Source: Gemmatimonas sp. (GTDB lineage Bacteria; Gemmatimonadota; Gemmatimonadetes; Gemmatimonadales; Gemmatimonadaceae). Taken from it: a stretch of 64,000 bases of DNA. Shown in pieces: positions 19,194-28,955 of this stretch. The translations under genes and the position numbers were made by a program. The stretch is from the NCBI GenBank assembly GCA_011390885.1, contig JAABRO010000059.1, forward strand, positions 62,001 to 126,000, given 5' to 3'. The notes beneath the pieces were generated by a model. The model made no database searches and was not told where the DNA came from. It saw nothing but the letters and a program-made list of their open reading frames with translations. Numbering within the stretch: the stretch's first letter is position 1; each line of letters opens with the position of its first letter.

Positions 19194-20884
19194 GCACTGA
19201 GATCGAACTGGCCGACGTCGTCCGGCAGCAGCAGGAGGAGCTCGCCCAGCTGCGCGCCGAGGTCACCGCGTGGCGCAGCCGGTACGACGGCTCGCGCGTA
19301 CGCCCCATGGCCTACACCAACTCGGCCAACGAAGTCGCGCCGCTCTACACCGCGCTCGACCTCGAGGACTCCGCCGGCACCGCGTTCGAGACGCCCGGCG
19401 CGTGGCCGTTCACGCGCGGCATCCACCCCACGGGGTATCGCGGCAAGCTGTGGACCATGCGCCAGTTCGCCGGTTTCGGCACGGCGCGCGAGACCAACGA
19501 GCGGTTCAAGTTCCTGCTCGGCCAGGGACAGACGGGGCTCTCGGTGGCCTTCGATTTCCCGACGCTCATGGGGTACGACGCCGACCACGCGCGCTCCGAG
19601 GGCGAGGTCGGCAAGTGCGGCGTGTCGATCTCGTCGCTCGCCGACATGGAAACCCTCTTCGAGGGGATTCCGCTCGGCGAGGTGACCACGAGCATGACGA
19701 TCAACGGGCCGGCGATCATCCTCTTCTGCTTCTACGTGGCGGCCGCCGAGAAGCAGGGCGTGCCCTACGAGAAGATCGCCGGCACGGTGCAGAACGACAT
19801 CCTGAAGGAGTACATGGCGCAGCACGCCTGGTGCTTCCCGATCGAGCCGGCGCTGCGCCTCATCGTGGACATGTTCGAGTGGTGCTCCGCCAACACGCCG
19901 GCGTGGAACACGATCTCCATCTCCGGCTACCACATTCGCGAGGCCGGGTCCACGGCCGCGCAGGAGCTGGCGTTCACGCTTGCCGACGGGTTCACGTACG
20001 TGGAGCGCGGCATCGAGCGCGGGCTCGACGTGGACGACTTCGCACCGCGCCTGTCGTTCTTCTGGGACATCCACAACGACTTCTTCGAGGAGATCGCCAA
20101 GCTGCGCGCCGCGCGCCGCATCTGGGCACGTCACATGAAGGAGCGGTACGGCGCGAAGAATCCGCGCTCGTGGATGATGCGCTTCCACTCGCAGACGGCG
20201 GGCGTGACGCTCACCGCGCAGCAGCCCATGAACAACGTGGTGCGCGTGGCCTACCAGGGGCTCGCCGCTGTGCTGGGCGGCACGCAGTCGCTGCACACCA
20301 ACAGCATGGACGAGACGCTGGCATTGCCGAGCGAAGAGGCGGTGCAGGTGGCGCTGCGCTCGCAGCAGATCCTCGCGTACGAAACCGGCGTGCCCAGCGT
20401 GGCCGACCCGCTCGGCGGCTCCTACTACGTGGAAGCGCTCACCGACCAGCTCGAGGCCGAGGCCGAGCGCATGTTCGCGCAGATCGACGAGATCGGCGGC
20501 GTGGTGCGCGGCCTCGAGGACGGCTGGTTCCAGAAGCGCATTGCCGAGAGCGCCGCGCGCCAGCAGTGGGAGATCGAGCAGCGTCGCAAGCTCGTGGTGG
20601 GCGTGAACGAGTTCGTCACGGACGAACCCGAGCTCACCATTCCGCTGCTCAAGGTGGGCGCGGAGGCGGAGCAGGAGCAGCGCGCTCGCATGGCAGAGCT
20701 GCGCGCCACGCGTGACCAGGCGCGCGTGGATGCGTGCCTCGAGTCGCTGCGCGCCGCGGCGCGCGGGCAGGACAACGTGGTGCCGCACATCCTCGAGTGC
20801 GCGCGCGCGTACTGCACGCTCTTCGAGATCCGCGCGGCGCTCGAGGACGTGTTCGGCGCGTACCGCGAACCGGTGTTCTTCTGA
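19190..20884 (+). CDS. icmA: Acyl-CoA mutase large subunit, isobutyryl-CoA mutase type
   Basis: Adenosylcobalamin-dependent carbon-skeleton mutase, TIM-barrel subunit of 564 residues with no B12 domain. The class is normally annotated methylmalonyl-CoA mutase, but the two residues that set substrate choice point elsewhere. Methylmalonyl-CoA mutase has Tyr89 and Arg207, 118 apart; isobutyryl-CoA mutase has Phe80 and Gln198, also 118 apart. Here they are Phe93 (in RQFAGFG) and Gln211 (ten residues after the Gln of QNDILKE). Length and the separate B12 subunit also fit IcmA/IcmB. The predicted reaction is n-butyryl-CoA to isobutyryl-CoA; a close relative acting on another acyl-CoA is possible. 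ATG 19190 follows meaB directly. Confidence 0.85.
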   Translation: MSTEIELADVVRQQQEELAQLRAEVTAWRSRYDGSRVRPMAYTNSANEVAPLYTALDLEDSAGTAFETPGAWPFTRGIHPTGYRGKLWTMRQFAGFGTARETNERFKFLLGQGQTGLSVAFDFPTLMGYDADHARSEGEVGKCGVSISSLADMETLFEGIPLGEVTTSMTINGPAIILFCFYVAAAEKQGVPYEKIAGTVQNDILKEYMAQHAWCFPIEPALRLIVDMFEWCSANTPAWNTISISGYHIREAGSTAAQELAFTLADGFTYVERGIERGLDVDDFAPRLSFFWDIHNDFFEEIAKLRAARRIWARHMKERYGAKNPRSWMMRFHSQTAGVTLTAQQPMNNVVRVAYQGLAAVLGGTQSLHTNSMDETLALPSEEAVQVALRSQQILAYETGVPSVADPLGGSYYVEALTDQLEAEAERMFAQIDEIGGVVRGLEDGWFQKRIAESAARQQWEIEQRRKLVVGVNEFVTDEPELTIPLLKVGAEAEQEQRARMAELRATRDQARVDACLESLRAAARGQDNVVPHILECARAYCTLFEIRAALEDVFGAYREPVFF

Positions 20885-20898
20885 CACCGGCGCGCCCC

Positions 20899-21687
20899 GT
20901 GCCGAAGCGCGTGAAGCAGGCGGCCGCGTCGAAGGCCGCGAGCGCCCCGTGGTGGACCACGCACTTCGACAGCTGGTACCTGCACGAGTACGAACCGCTG
21001 TTCACCCTCACGCGCGATCGCGAGGAAGTGGCACGGCTCGTGGACGTGCTTGGAGAACTGCCGAGCGGGGCGCGCGTGCTCGACTGCCCCTGCGGGCAAG
21101 GGCGGCATGCCCACCTCCTGGCCGAGGCGGGCTTCAACGTGGACGGCCTCGACTACTCCGAGACGCTGCTCGCCGCCGCGCGCGAGCGCGGCACCGGCCC
21201 CACGCTGCGCTACACGCAGGGTGACATGCGCAAGCTGCCGGGCAAGTGGACGGGCCGCTTCGATGCGGTCGTGAACCTCTTCACCTCGTTCGGCTTCTTC
21301 GACACGCCCACCGACGACCGCCGTGTGCTCGCCGAGTTCGCGAGGGTGCTCAAGCCGGGCGGCCTGCTGGTGTGGCACGGCGGCAGCCGCGACGGCGTGA
21401 TGGCGAAGTTCCTCGGGCGCGACTGGTGGTCCACCGCCGACGGCACGATGTTCGGCCAGGAGCGCTCCTTCGACCCGCTCTCCGGCTTCCTCCACGTGCG
21501 TGCCACGTGGCGCGGTCCGAAGGGGCAGGGCGAGCGCGAGCACCGCATTCGGCTGTACTCGGCCAGCCACCTGGCCGAGCGCATGGCCGAGGTGGGGCTC
21601 GTGGTGGAGGCCGCGTACGACGGGTGGAGCGAGCGCGCGCTCCACCGCCGTGCCGGTGAGATGCTGCTCGTGGCCCGCAAGGACTGA
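20899..21687 (+). CDS. Class I SAM-dependent methyltransferase between the mutase subunits
   Basis: A 262-residue Rossmann-fold methyltransferase. After a basic leader of about 15 residues, the SAM-binding loop is seen in VLDCPCGQGRHAHLLAEAG, then the acidic motif II in VDGLDYSE and GDMRKLPG. A VVNLFTSFGFF strand and RVLKPGGLLVW follow, as in small-molecule methyltransferases of the UbiE/DUF4942-like group. The acceptor cannot be deduced. GTG 20899 is my choice, 14 nt after the icmA stop; GTG 20911 is also possible. Its place between the two mutase subunits is odd, and no role for it in the mutase reaction is known to me. Confidence 0.8.
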   Translation: MPKRVKQAAASKAASAPWWTTHFDSWYLHEYEPLFTLTRDREEVARLVDVLGELPSGARVLDCPCGQGRHAHLLAEAGFNVDGLDYSETLLAAARERGTGPTLRYTQGDMRKLPGKWTGRFDAVVNLFTSFGFFDTPTDDRRVLAEFARVLKPGGLLVWHGGSRDGVMAKFLGRDWWSTADGTMFGQERSFDPLSGFLHVRATWRGPKGQGEREHRIRLYSASHLAERMAEVGLVVEAAYDGWSERALHRRAGEMLLVARKD

Positions 21688-21717
21688 GCGCGGCGCACAC
21701 CGGCCCTCGCCGCGTGA

Positions 21718-21747
21718 TTGCCGCTCCCTGTGACACGTCCCTAACTT
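21718..21747 (+). promoter_or_regulatory. Promoter of the B12-binding subunit gene
   Basis: TTGCCG at 21718-21723 and TAACTT at 21742-21747 are separated by 18 bases, a fair sigma-70-type promoter. The -10 box ends six bases before ATG 21754, so the transcript would start at or next to the start codon and be leaderless. This would allow expression of the small subunit apart from the upstream operon. Confidence 0.55.
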
Positions 21748-21753
21748 TCCCGC

Positions 21754-22167
21754 ATGTCCCGTCCCATTCGAGTTCTCGTGGCCAAGCCGGGCCTCGACGG
21801 TCATGACCGCGGCGCGAAGGTCGTCGCGGCGGCCCTGCGCGATGCCGGCATGGAAGTCATCTACACCGGGCTGCATCAGACGCCCGAAATGATCGCCACC
21901 GCCGCCATCCAGGAGGATGTCGACGTCGTCGGCCTGTCCATCCTCTCCGGCGCGCACATGACCCTCTTCCCGCGCGTCCACGACCTGCTCAAGGAGTCCG
22001 GTCGGGAGGACATCCTGCTCACCGGCGGCGGGATCATTCCCAAGGAAGACATGGCGGCGCTCGAGGCGCGCGGCATCGGGCGGCTCTTCGGCCCCGGCAC
22101 GAGCACCCAGGACCTCGTGGACTTCATCCGCGAGTGGTTTGCGGCGCACAAGGCCGACGAAGCGTGA
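21754..22167 (+). CDS. icmB: B12-binding small subunit of the acyl-CoA mutase
   Basis: A 137-residue cobalamin-binding protein. The base-off/His-on motif DxHxxG is present as Asp15, His17 and Gly20, followed by the SxL segment (GLSILSGAH) and the GGGII loop that hold the nucleotide tail. Length and sequence pattern match IcmB-like small subunits that pair with a separate large subunit; it should complete the enzyme encoded by 19190-20884. It is separated from that gene by the methyltransferase and 66 untranslated bases with their own promoter. The stop overlaps the carboxylase gene by 4 nt. Confidence 0.92.
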   Translation: MSRPIRVLVAKPGLDGHDRGAKVVAAALRDAGMEVIYTGLHQTPEMIATAAIQEDVDVVGLSILSGAHMTLFPRVHDLLKESGREDILLTGGGIIPKEDMAALEARGIGRLFGPGTSTQDLVDFIREWFAAHKADEA

Positions 22168-23780
22168 GCGGCCGGCTGGCACAGCTCGCGGCCGAAGTGC
22201 GCGAGCTCGAGAACCGGCTGCGGCTGGGTGGCGGGCCGGACAAGATCAAGAAGCAGCACGACCAGGGCAAGCTCACGGCGCGCGAGCGCGTGACCGGACT
22301 GCTCGACGACGGCGCGCCGTTCCTCGAGGTCGGGCTGCTCGTGGCGCACGACCAGTACGACGGGCAGGCCCCCGGGGCCGGTGTCATCACCGGGCTTGGC
22401 ATGGTGCATGGCCGCGAGGTGGTCGTGGTGGCCAACGATGCGACGGTGAAGGCCGGCTCGTGGTGGCCCGAGACGATCACCAAGATCCTGCGCGCGCAGG
22501 AGATCGCGATGCGCTGCCGCATCCCGATCCTCTATCTCGTGGACTCGGCCGGCGTGAACCTCCCCTATCAGGGTGGTGTCTTCCCGGGGCAGTACGGTGC
22601 GGCGCGCATCTTCTACTACAACTCGGTGATGCGCCGCTACCTGCGCATCCCGCAGTTCGCCGCCGTGATGGGCCAGTGCGTCGCCGGCGGCGCCTACCTG
22701 CCGGCGCTCAGCGACGTGATCCTCATGGTGAAGGGCACGTCGTTCATGGGACTCGGCGGTCCCAACCTCGTGAAGGGCGCCACCGGCCAGAGCGTGGACG
22801 GTGAGACGCTCGGCGGAGCGATCACGCACACCGAGGTGAGCGGCGTCGCGCATTACACGGCCGAGAACGACCGCGAGTGCCTCGCCAAGCTGCGTGAGCT
22901 CGTGAGCCGTCTCCCCGCGCCCGCACATCGCCCGGCGAGCGATCCGGAAGCGAAGCCGGCCGCCGCGCCCGCGTCGCTCTACGATGTGCTGCCGTCGGAT
23001 CATCGCATGTCGTACGACATGCACGATGTGCTCAAGGCCGTGCTCGACGACGGCAAGCTCGACGAGTTCCAGCCCAATCTCGCGCGAGAGATGATCTGCG
23101 GCGATGCCCGCATCGAGGGCATCGCGGTGGGCGTGATTGCCAACCAGCGCGGCCTCATCAAGGGGCGTCCCGGCGAGCGTCCACGCTTCGGCGGCATCAT
23201 CTACGCCGAGAGCGCCGAGAAGGTCGCGTACTTCATCGACCGCTGCGACCGGCAGGGGCTGCCGATCGTGTTCGTGCAGGACGTGTCGGGCTTCATGGTG
23301 GGTCCCGATGCCGAGCACGAGGGGATCATTCGCGCCGGTGCGCGCTTCGTCGAAGCGATGGCCTGCGCGCGCGTGCCCAAGCTCGTGCTCACCGTGAACC
23401 ACGCCAGCGGTGCCGGCTACTACGCCATGGCGGGGCAGGGATTCGACCCCGACTTCATCCTCTCGTGGCCTACCGGTCGCATGGCGGTCATGGAGGGCGA
23501 ATCGGCCGTGCAGGCCGTGCACGGCCCCACGTTCGAGAAGGCGAAGAAGGCCGGTGTGCAGCCGTCGCCCGAGGTGCTCGCCTCCGCCGACGAGATGCGT
23601 GCCGACTACGAGCACCAGCTCGATGCGCGCTACGCCGGCGCGCGCGGCTTCATCGACGCCATCGTGTACCCCGAGGACACGCGCGACCTGCTCGCGCTCG
23701 CGCTGCGCGCCGCGATGCACAATCCCGGCCCGCACCTCGGCGCCTTCGTGCTTCCCCCCATGCCGCCCACGGGCGCATGA
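22164..23780 (+). CDS. Acyl-CoA carboxylase carboxyltransferase (beta) subunit
   Basis: A 538-residue crotonase-like carboxyltransferase with two related halves. N-terminal landmarks are KLTARERV, the [15 protein letters not shown] region and [13 protein letters not shown] with LGGP; C-terminal ones are [17 protein letters not shown], the [14 protein letters not shown] loop and [13 protein letters not shown]. The ordering DSAG then VFP resembles methylcrotonyl- and geranyl-CoA carboxylase beta subunits more than propionyl-CoA carboxylase. The biotin carboxylase and carrier subunit are not in the window, so the substrate is open. GTG 22164 overlaps icmB; an AtuA-like gene follows, the partner of geranyl-CoA carboxylase in terpene catabolism. 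Confidence 0.88.
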   Translation: MSGRLAQLAAEVRELENRLRLGGGPDKIKKQHDQGKLTARERVTGLLDDGAPFLEVGLLVAHDQYDGQAPGAGVITGLGMVHGREVVVVANDATVKAGSWWPETITKILRAQEIAMRCRIPILYLVDSAGVNLPYQGGVFPGQYGAARIFYYNSVMRRYLRIPQFAAVMGQCVAGGAYLPALSDVILMVKGTSFMGLGGPNLVKGATGQSVDGETLGGAITHTEVSGVAHYTAENDRECLAKLRELVSRLPAPAHRPASDPEAKPAAAPASLYDVLPSDHRMSYDMHDVLKAVLDDGKLDEFQPNLAREMICGDARIEGIAVGVIANQRGLIKGRPGERPRFGGIIYAESAEKVAYFIDRCDRQGLPIVFVQDVSGFMVGPDAEHEGIIRAGARFVEAMACARVPKLVLTVNHASGAGYYAMAGQGFDPDFILSWPTGRMAVMEGESAVQAVHGPTFEKAKKAGVQPSPEVLASADEMRADYEHQLDARYAGARGFIDAIVYPEDTRDLLALALRAAMHNPGPHLGAFVLPPMPPTGA

Positions 23781-23798
23781 CTCCCCCGTCTGCACATC

Positions 23799-25178
23799 AT
23801 GTCTGATACGCCATCGCAGGATCGAGTCGTCCGCGTCGCCAGTGGCCAGGGGTTCTGGGGCGACTGGCTCGAGGCGCCGCGCCGCCAGGTGGAAGGTGGT
23901 CCGGTGGACTACCTCATGCTCGACTACCTCGCCGAAGTCACGATGTCCATCGTGCAGAAGCAGAAGGAGCGCGACCCCAACATGGGCTACGCGCGCGACT
24001 TCATCGGGGCGATGGAGAGCGTGTTCCCCGCCGTGGCCGAACGCGGCGTGAAGGTGATCGCGAATGCCGGTGGCGTGAATCCGGTGGCCTGCGCGCACGC
24101 CGTGCTGGCCGCCGCCGACAAGGCCGGCGTGCGCGACAGGATCCGCATCGGTGTCGTCACCGGCGACGACTTGCTGCCGCGCCTCGATGCGCTGCTCGCC
24201 GAGGGGCACGAGCTGAAGCACATGGAAACGGGTGAGCCGCTCAGCACCGTTCGCGACCGCGTGCTCTCGGCCAACGCCTACATCGGCAGCACGCCGATCG
24301 TGGAAGCGCTCGCGCGTGGCGCGAACGTGGTGATCACGGGGCGCAGCACGGACACGGCCCTCACCATGGCGCCGCTCCGTCACGAGTTCGGCTGGGCTGC
24401 CGACGACTGGAACAAGATGGCCGCCGGCATCGTCGCCGGTCACATTCTCGAGTGCGGGGCACAGGCGTCGGGCGGCAACTGCCTGCACGAGTGGCGCGAC
24501 ATTCCCGATCTCGCCAACGTGGGCTATCCGATCGCGGAAGCGAAGGCCGACGGGTCGTTCGTGATCACCAAGCACCCCGGCACCGGTGGACGCGTGAGCG
24601 TGCCCAGCGTGACCGAGCAGCTGGTGTACGAAATGGGCGATCCGCACGCGTACATCACGCCCGACGTCGTGGCCGACTTCACGTCGATCCAGCTGGCGGC
24701 CGATGGCGAGAACCGTGTGCGCGTGCACGGAATCACGGGCGGGCCGGCCACGCCGTTCCTCAAGGTGTCCATTGCCTATCGCGCCGGCTGGAAGGCGGTG
24801 GGCACGCTCGTGTACGCCTGGCCCGATGCGCTCGAGAAGGCGCAGCTGGCGGATCGCGTGCTGCGTGAACGCCTGCACAACCTCGGCCTCAGCTTCGACA
24901 CGATCCTCACCGAGTACGTGGGCGTGTCGGCCACGCACGGCGCCATGGCGGGCAGTGGCGAGCACGCCCCCGAGGTGCAGCTGCGCATCGGCGTGCGCGG
25001 ACCGGATCGCGCCTCGGTGGAGCGCTTCACGCGCGAACTCGCGCCGCTGGTGCTCAACGGACCGCCGAGCGTGACCGGCTTTGCCGGCGGACGGCCGAAG
25101 GTGGAAGAGATCGTGGCCTACTGGCCCGCGCTGATCGACAAGCGCGCCGTGACCACGCACGTCGACATCCTGGAGTGA
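23799..25178 (+). CDS. AtuA-like acyclic terpene utilisation family protein (N-terminal part)
   Basis: A 459-residue soluble protein of the AtuA/DUF1446 family: [11 protein letters not shown] near the start, [39 protein letters not shown], and a stretch [20 protein letters not shown] in the middle. AtuA was named from citronellol and geraniol catabolism in Pseudomonas; its chemistry is not established. Many family members are about 600 residues with a C-terminal ferredoxin-like domain, which is absent here and supplied by the next gene. It follows the carboxylase beta gene by 18 nt, so the two likely act in one acyl-CoA pathway. Confidence 0.85.
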   Translation: MSDTPSQDRVVRVASGQGFWGDWLEAPRRQVEGGPVDYLMLDYLAEVTMSIVQKQKERDPNMGYARDFIGAMESVFPAVAERGVKVIANAGGVNPVACAHAVLAAADKAGVRDRIRIGVVTGDDLLPRLDALLAEGHELKHMETGEPLSTVRDRVLSANAYIGSTPIVEALARGANVVITGRSTDTALTMAPLRHEFGWAADDWNKMAAGIVAGHILECGAQASGGNCLHEWRDIPDLANVGYPIAEAKADGSFVITKHPGTGGRVSVPSVTEQLVYEMGDPHAYITPDVVADFTSIQLAADGENRVRVHGITGGPATPFLKVSIAYRAGWKAVGTLVYAWPDALEKAQLADRVLRERLHNLGLSFDTILTEYVGVSATHGAMAGSGEHAPEVQLRIGVRGPDRASVERFTRELAPLVLNGPPSVTGFAGGRPKVEEIVAYWPALIDKRAVTTHVDILE

Positions 25179-25543
25179 GTCGCATGCACGTTCGTCTGCT
25201 CGACATTGCCCACGCCCGCAGCGGCGACAAGGGCGACACGGCCAACGTGGGCGTCATTGCGCTCAAGCCGGAGTGGTACCCCGTGCTGCGCGAGTACCTC
25301 ACGCAGGAGGTCGTCGCGCAGCACTACGCCGGCCAGATCACCGGGGCGGTGCAGCGCTTCGAGCTCCCCAACCTCGGCGCGCTCAACTTCCTGCTGCATG
25401 GCGCGCTCGACGGGGGCGGCACGCTCTCGCTCAAGACCGATGCGCAAGGCAAGGTGTTCAGCACGTCGGTGCTGCGCCTCGTGCTCGACGTGCCCGACGA
25501 CGTGGCCGCCGCCGCCGGCCTGCCGCCGGCGCCTGCGGCGTAG
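25175..25543 (+). CDS. AtuA C-terminal-like ferredoxin-fold protein
   Basis: A 122-residue protein that corresponds to the C-terminal domain fused to AtuA in other species: [20 protein letters not shown] near the start, then [24 protein letters not shown] 25175 gives a 4-nt overlap with the AtuA-like gene; ATG 25184 is a slightly shorter alternative. Both halves are intact, so this looks like a stable split rather than a frameshift. The two products probably associate. Function is unknown beyond the family's link to acyl-CoA catabolism. Confidence 0.8.
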   Translation: MSRMHVRLLDIAHARSGDKGDTANVGVIALKPEWYPVLREYLTQEVVAQHYAGQITGAVQRFELPNLGALNFLLHGALDGGGTLSLKTDAQGKVFSTSVLRLVLDVPDDVAAAAGLPPAPAA

Positions 25544-25569
25544 CCTTGAGGACGCTCCGCGTGACCACG

Positions 25570-25722
25570 ATGACGCGCGTCAAGCTCGGGCTGGCCATCA
25601 TGGCGCTCGTCTTCTTCGCCGCTGGCATGCGCACCGGGCTCGACTGGCAGCGCTGGGTGGCCATCGGCCTGCTGGCGGTCGCCGTGGTGCTCCGGTACGT
25701 GGAGCGCATGCAGCAGCGCTGA
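25570..25722 (+). CDS. Small two-helix membrane protein
   Basis: A 50-residue peptide from ATG 25570 (GTG 25561 in the same frame adds three residues). Two hydrophobic stretches (about 6-20 and 26-42) are separated by GMRTGLDWQRW and the end is basic, which suggests a helical hairpin in the inner membrane. Codon use fits the neighbours. It lies 26 nt after the AtuA C-terminal gene and ends 9 nt from a convergent gene. No family was recognised. Confidence 0.5.
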   Translation: MTRVKLGLAIMALVFFAAGMRTGLDWQRWVAIGLLAVAVVLRYVERMQQR

Positions 25723-25731
25723 CGGCGCGGC

Positions 25732-26220
25732 TCAGTCGCTCCACGACTGGGCGCGCCGCATCTTCGGGTGGGCGCGCACGAGGTACAGGCCCATGGCGAG
25801 CGCTGCGACGATGCCGCCAATCCAGATCGTCGTCGACGGCAGCGCCGCGCGCATCTCCTCGGACATGGCCTGCACGAAGCCGATGGAGTGGAACGCCACG
25901 AAGATGTAGAAGAACGCCGAGAGGTACCACAGTTGGCGACCCCGGTCTGCCAGCACGGCGAGCGCGGCCCCGATCACCCCGAGGGCCAGGAACGCCAGGA
26001 GGTGGGCACCGTTGTAGGCGAGCACGTAGTCGGGCAGGATCTCGATCTGCGCAGGGTCCGAGATGCCGTAGAAGATCGTGGCCCCCAGCACGGCGGCCGT
26101 CCGCAGCGCTGGCACGCCGTTGGACAGGTCCATGAGCGACACGAGGGCCGCAAGCGTGACGTAGCCGATGAGGCCGGCAATGGCCCCCTGCGTGAGAATC
26201 GTGCCTTTCGAGACGGCCAT
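25732..26220 (-). CDS. Four-helix membrane protein, unrecognised
   Basis: A 162-residue integral membrane protein with hydrophobic segments at about 10-30, 40-52, 68-90, 96-116 and 130-148, and short loops. GAHLLAFLALG and FHSIGFVQAMSEEMR are the most distinctive parts. A strong purine-rich site (GAGGAGGGAGG on the minus strand) lies just before ATG 26220, unusual in a window where most starts have no clear ribosome site. The gene stands alone on the minus strand and is divergent from the U32 gene. Function unknown. Confidence 0.7.
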   Translation of the reverse strand: MAVSKGTILTQGAIAGLIGYVTLAALVSLMDLSNGVPALRTAAVLGATIFYGISDPAQIEILPDYVLAYNGAHLLAFLALGVIGAALAVLADRGRQLWYLSAFFYIFVAFHSIGFVQAMSEEMRAALPSTTIWIGGIVAALAMGLYLVRAHPKMRRAQSWSD

Positions 26221-26366
26221 CGAAGCCTCCCTCCTCGGAGAGTGTGTGTGGAGTCACGGTGGCGTGATGATGACCTGTCCGCTGTCCGCGAATCCCTGAC
26301 GCGTCGTAGTGACTGCGTGGACGCCCCGCGCCGCCCGCCCCCGGCCGAACCCGACCAGGCGGTCGC

Positions 26367-26372
26367 TAGATT
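26367..26372 (+). promoter_or_regulatory. -10 box immediately before the U32 gene
   Basis: TAGATT lies five bases before ATG 26378, the spacing expected if transcription begins at the start codon. No good -35 box was found 16-18 bases upstream. It is one of five similar boxes in the window. Confidence 0.4.
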
Positions 26373-26377
26373 TCGGG

Positions 26378-28888
26378 ATGCCCCACGTTCCTGAACTGCT
26401 CGCCCCCGCCGGTTCCCTCGACGCCGTGCGTGCCGCCGTGGCCAACGGCGCCGATGCCGTGTACCTCGGCGCGTCCCGCTTCAATGCGCGCGACGACGGC
26501 GCCCAGCTCTCCCTGGAGGAGCTCGCCAAGGCCTGCGCCGTGGCCCACCAGCGCGGCACCCGCGTGTACCTCACCTTCAACGTGCTGCTCAAGCCGCACG
26601 AACTCGAGGACGCGCTCCGCTACCTGGGCGAGTGCGTGGATGCCGGCATCGACGCCGCCATCGTGCAGGATCTGGGCGCCGTCCGCCTCATTCAGCGCGT
26701 GTATCCGCAGCTCGAGGTGCACGGTTCCACGCAGATGACCGTGCACGACGAGTCCGGCGCGCGCGTCATGCAGCGCCTCGGCGTGGAGCGGGTGGTGCTG
26801 GCGCGCGAGAACACGCTCTCCGACATCCGCGCCATCCGCGAGGCGGTGCCCGCCCTCGGCCTCGAGACGTTCGTGCACGGGGCGCTGTGCATTTCGTACT
26901 CCGGGCAGTGCTACATGTCCGGCATGATCTCCGAGCGCTCCGCCAATCGCGGCTCGTGCGCCCAGTCGTGCCGCAAGGACTACGTGCTCACCGACGTCGT
27001 GCACGACGTCGAACTCGATCGCGGCTACCTCATCAGCGCGCGTGACCTCGCGGCCCACGACCACCTGGCGCAGATCGCGGAACTGGGCGTGGGGTGCCTC
27101 AAGGTCGAGGGGCGCAAGAAGAAGCCCGAGTTCGTGGCCACCGTCACGCACGGCTACCGCACGTGGCTCGATCGCATCGCGAAGGGCGACGTCGCGCCGC
27201 CGCCGGCCGACGAGGTGCAGCCGCTCGTGCAGATCTTTTCGCGCGGCAACACCGGAGGCATGTACGGCGGCCGTGAAGGACGCGACTACATCACGCGCAC
27301 GCAACCGGACAACCGCGGCGTGACGTTGGGCGCGGTGGTGGGGCGTGAAGGCCAGGAGCTGATCGTGGAGGTCAACGCCCCGCTGCACGATGGCGATGGC
27401 ATCGGCTTCGAGCCGCCGGCGGAGGGCGCGTCGGCCACCACCGGATGTACGGTGCAGGGTGTGCGCACCCTCAATGTGCGTGGCGGCGTGTACCGTCAGG
27501 CGTTCCAGGCGCGCGTGCGCGTGGATGCCGGTTGGCGCGTGGTGCGCACCAGCGACGCCACGCTGCTCGCCTCGGCGCGCGAGTCGTACGCACACATCAC
27601 CGTGCCCGATCGCACGGGCCTCGTGCGCCTCGACGTGCGCTGCTTCGGCCAGCCGGGCGCGCCGCTCAAGCTCGTGATCACCGACGGCACCCACACCGTG
27701 ACCGTGCGCAGCGAGATGCCGTTGTCGGTGGCCAGCAAGCGTGCGCTCGACCTCGCCCAGCTGCGCGAGCAACTCGGGCGCCTCGGGGAGACGGCGTTCG
27801 TGCTCGGTGGCGTGCAGGCGGAGGGGCTCGCCGACGGGTGCTTCCTCCCCGTGAGCGAGCTCAATCGGCTTCGGCAGCAGGCGGTGGCGGAGCTCACCGA
27901 GCGGCGCCAGTGGGACGGCGTGGCGGAAACGGCGGAACGCGATGGCGCGATTGCCGAGGCGGTGGCCGTCGTATCGGGCGCGGTGGAGCGCGATGCTGCA
28001 ATGGCCGTTCCGTCGGATGCGCCTCCATTCCGGCTCATCGCGAGCACATGGAACGTGGTCGACGCGCGCGCCGCGGCCGAGGCGGGTGCCACCGAGGTGA
28101 TCCTCGATCCGTTCCTGCGGCATCCGGCACCGCCGGTGTCGCGGGTGCGTGTGCTGCGCGACGAGCTGGCCGAGCGTGGTGTGACGCTTCGCCTGCGCAC
28201 GCCCACCATCGTGCGCCCCGATGATCGCAAGCGCCTCGACAAGTGGCTGGCGCTCGACCTGCCGGTGCACACCGGCCATCTCGGGCTCGCGCACGAACTG
28301 GCGAGCGCAGGCCGAGATGTCACGGGCGACTACGCGCTCAACGCCTTCAACCAGCACACCGCGGCGTTCCTGTTCGAGCTTGGCGTGCGCCGTCTCACGG
28401 CGAGCGTCGAGCTCACCACGGGTGAGATCGCGCAGCTCGTGGCGCCGTGGGGCGGGGGCGGCTTCGACGTGTTCGTGTGGGGGCGTCCGGAAGGGATGAC
28501 GATCGAACACTGCGTGCTGAGTGCGGCGTTCGATCGCGAGCCCACCACCTGTCGCGACCTGTGCGTGCAGAAGCACACCAACGTGATGCTCACCGACCCG
28601 GCCGGGTACACGTTCCCGGTGGCCACGGACAGCGACTGTCGCAATCGCCTGCTGCACTCGCGACCGGTGGACGGCTCGGAGTTCGTTCCGGCGTTGTGGG
28701 AGTCGGGCGTGCGCGGCTATCAGCTCGTGTTCAATGTCGCAGGCGATCCGGTGGCGGAGGTCGTGCGTGCCTATCGGGCGCTGCTCGACGCGCAGCAGGC
28801 CGGTACGCTCGTCGGCGCGGCGTCCACCGCGCCGCGCGCGATCGTCGGGCGGGACTTCACCCGTGGGCACTTCATGCGAGCGGTGTAG
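26378..28888 (+). CDS. U32-family protein, RlhA-like
   Basis: An 836-residue protein annotated as U32 peptidase by habit. The N-terminal barrel starts with ELLAPAGSLDAVRAAV; the cluster-type cysteines are Cys171, Cys178, Cys194 and Cys198, the pattern that holds a 4Fe-4S cluster in UbiU/UbiV and related proteins. A DUF3656-like middle (about 370-500) and a second U32-like half with its own cysteines (TTCRDLCVQ, SDCRNR) follow. RlhA, of this type, hydroxylates C2501 of 23S rRNA; several other relatives also modify RNA or quinones. A hydroxylase role is thus likelier than proteolysis. The start is ATG 26378, five bases after a -10-like box. Confidence 0.82.
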   Translation: MPHVPELLAPAGSLDAVRAAVANGADAVYLGASRFNARDDGAQLSLEELAKACAVAHQRGTRVYLTFNVLLKPHELEDALRYLGECVDAGIDAAIVQDLGAVRLIQRVYPQLEVHGSTQMTVHDESGARVMQRLGVERVVLARENTLSDIRAIREAVPALGLETFVHGALCISYSGQCYMSGMISERSANRGSCAQSCRKDYVLTDVVHDVELDRGYLISARDLAAHDHLAQIAELGVGCLKVEGRKKKPEFVATVTHGYRTWLDRIAKGDVAPPPADEVQPLVQIFSRGNTGGMYGGREGRDYITRTQPDNRGVTLGAVVGREGQELIVEVNAPLHDGDGIGFEPPAEGASATTGCTVQGVRTLNVRGGVYRQAFQARVRVDAGWRVVRTSDATLLASARESYAHITVPDRTGLVRLDVRCFGQPGAPLKLVITDGTHTVTVRSEMPLSVASKRALDLAQLREQLGRLGETAFVLGGVQAEGLADGCFLPVSELNRLRQQAVAELTERRQWDGVAETAERDGAIAEAVAVVSGAVERDAAMAVPSDAPPFRLIASTWNVVDARAAAEAGATEVILDPFLRHPAPPVSRVRVLRDELAERGVTLRLRTPTIVRPDDRKRLDKWLALDLPVHTGHLGLAHELASAGRDVTGDYALNAFNQHTAAFLFELGVRRLTASVELTTGEIAQLVAPWGGGGFDVFVWGRPEGMTIEHCVLSAAFDREPTTCRDLCVQKHTNVMLTDPAGYTFPVATDSDCRNRLLHSRPVDGSEFVPALWESGVRGYQLVFNVAGDPVAEVVRAYRALLDAQQAGTLVGAASTAPRAIVGRDFTRGHFMRAV

Positions 28889-28955
28889 GGCACGCACCTC
28901 GCGCTGCCCGCCCGCCGTCGCACGGTCTCATGGTTTCCATCGCATCGTACTTCCC

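Noticed and set aside
19190-20884. Calling the mutase methylmalonyl-CoA mutase
   Set aside because: The Tyr and Arg expected for that substrate are Phe93 and Gln211.
26378-28888. Calling the U32 protein a collagenase-like protease
   Set aside because: Cysteine pattern and DUF3656-like middle fit RNA-modifying or hydroxylating U32 proteins better.
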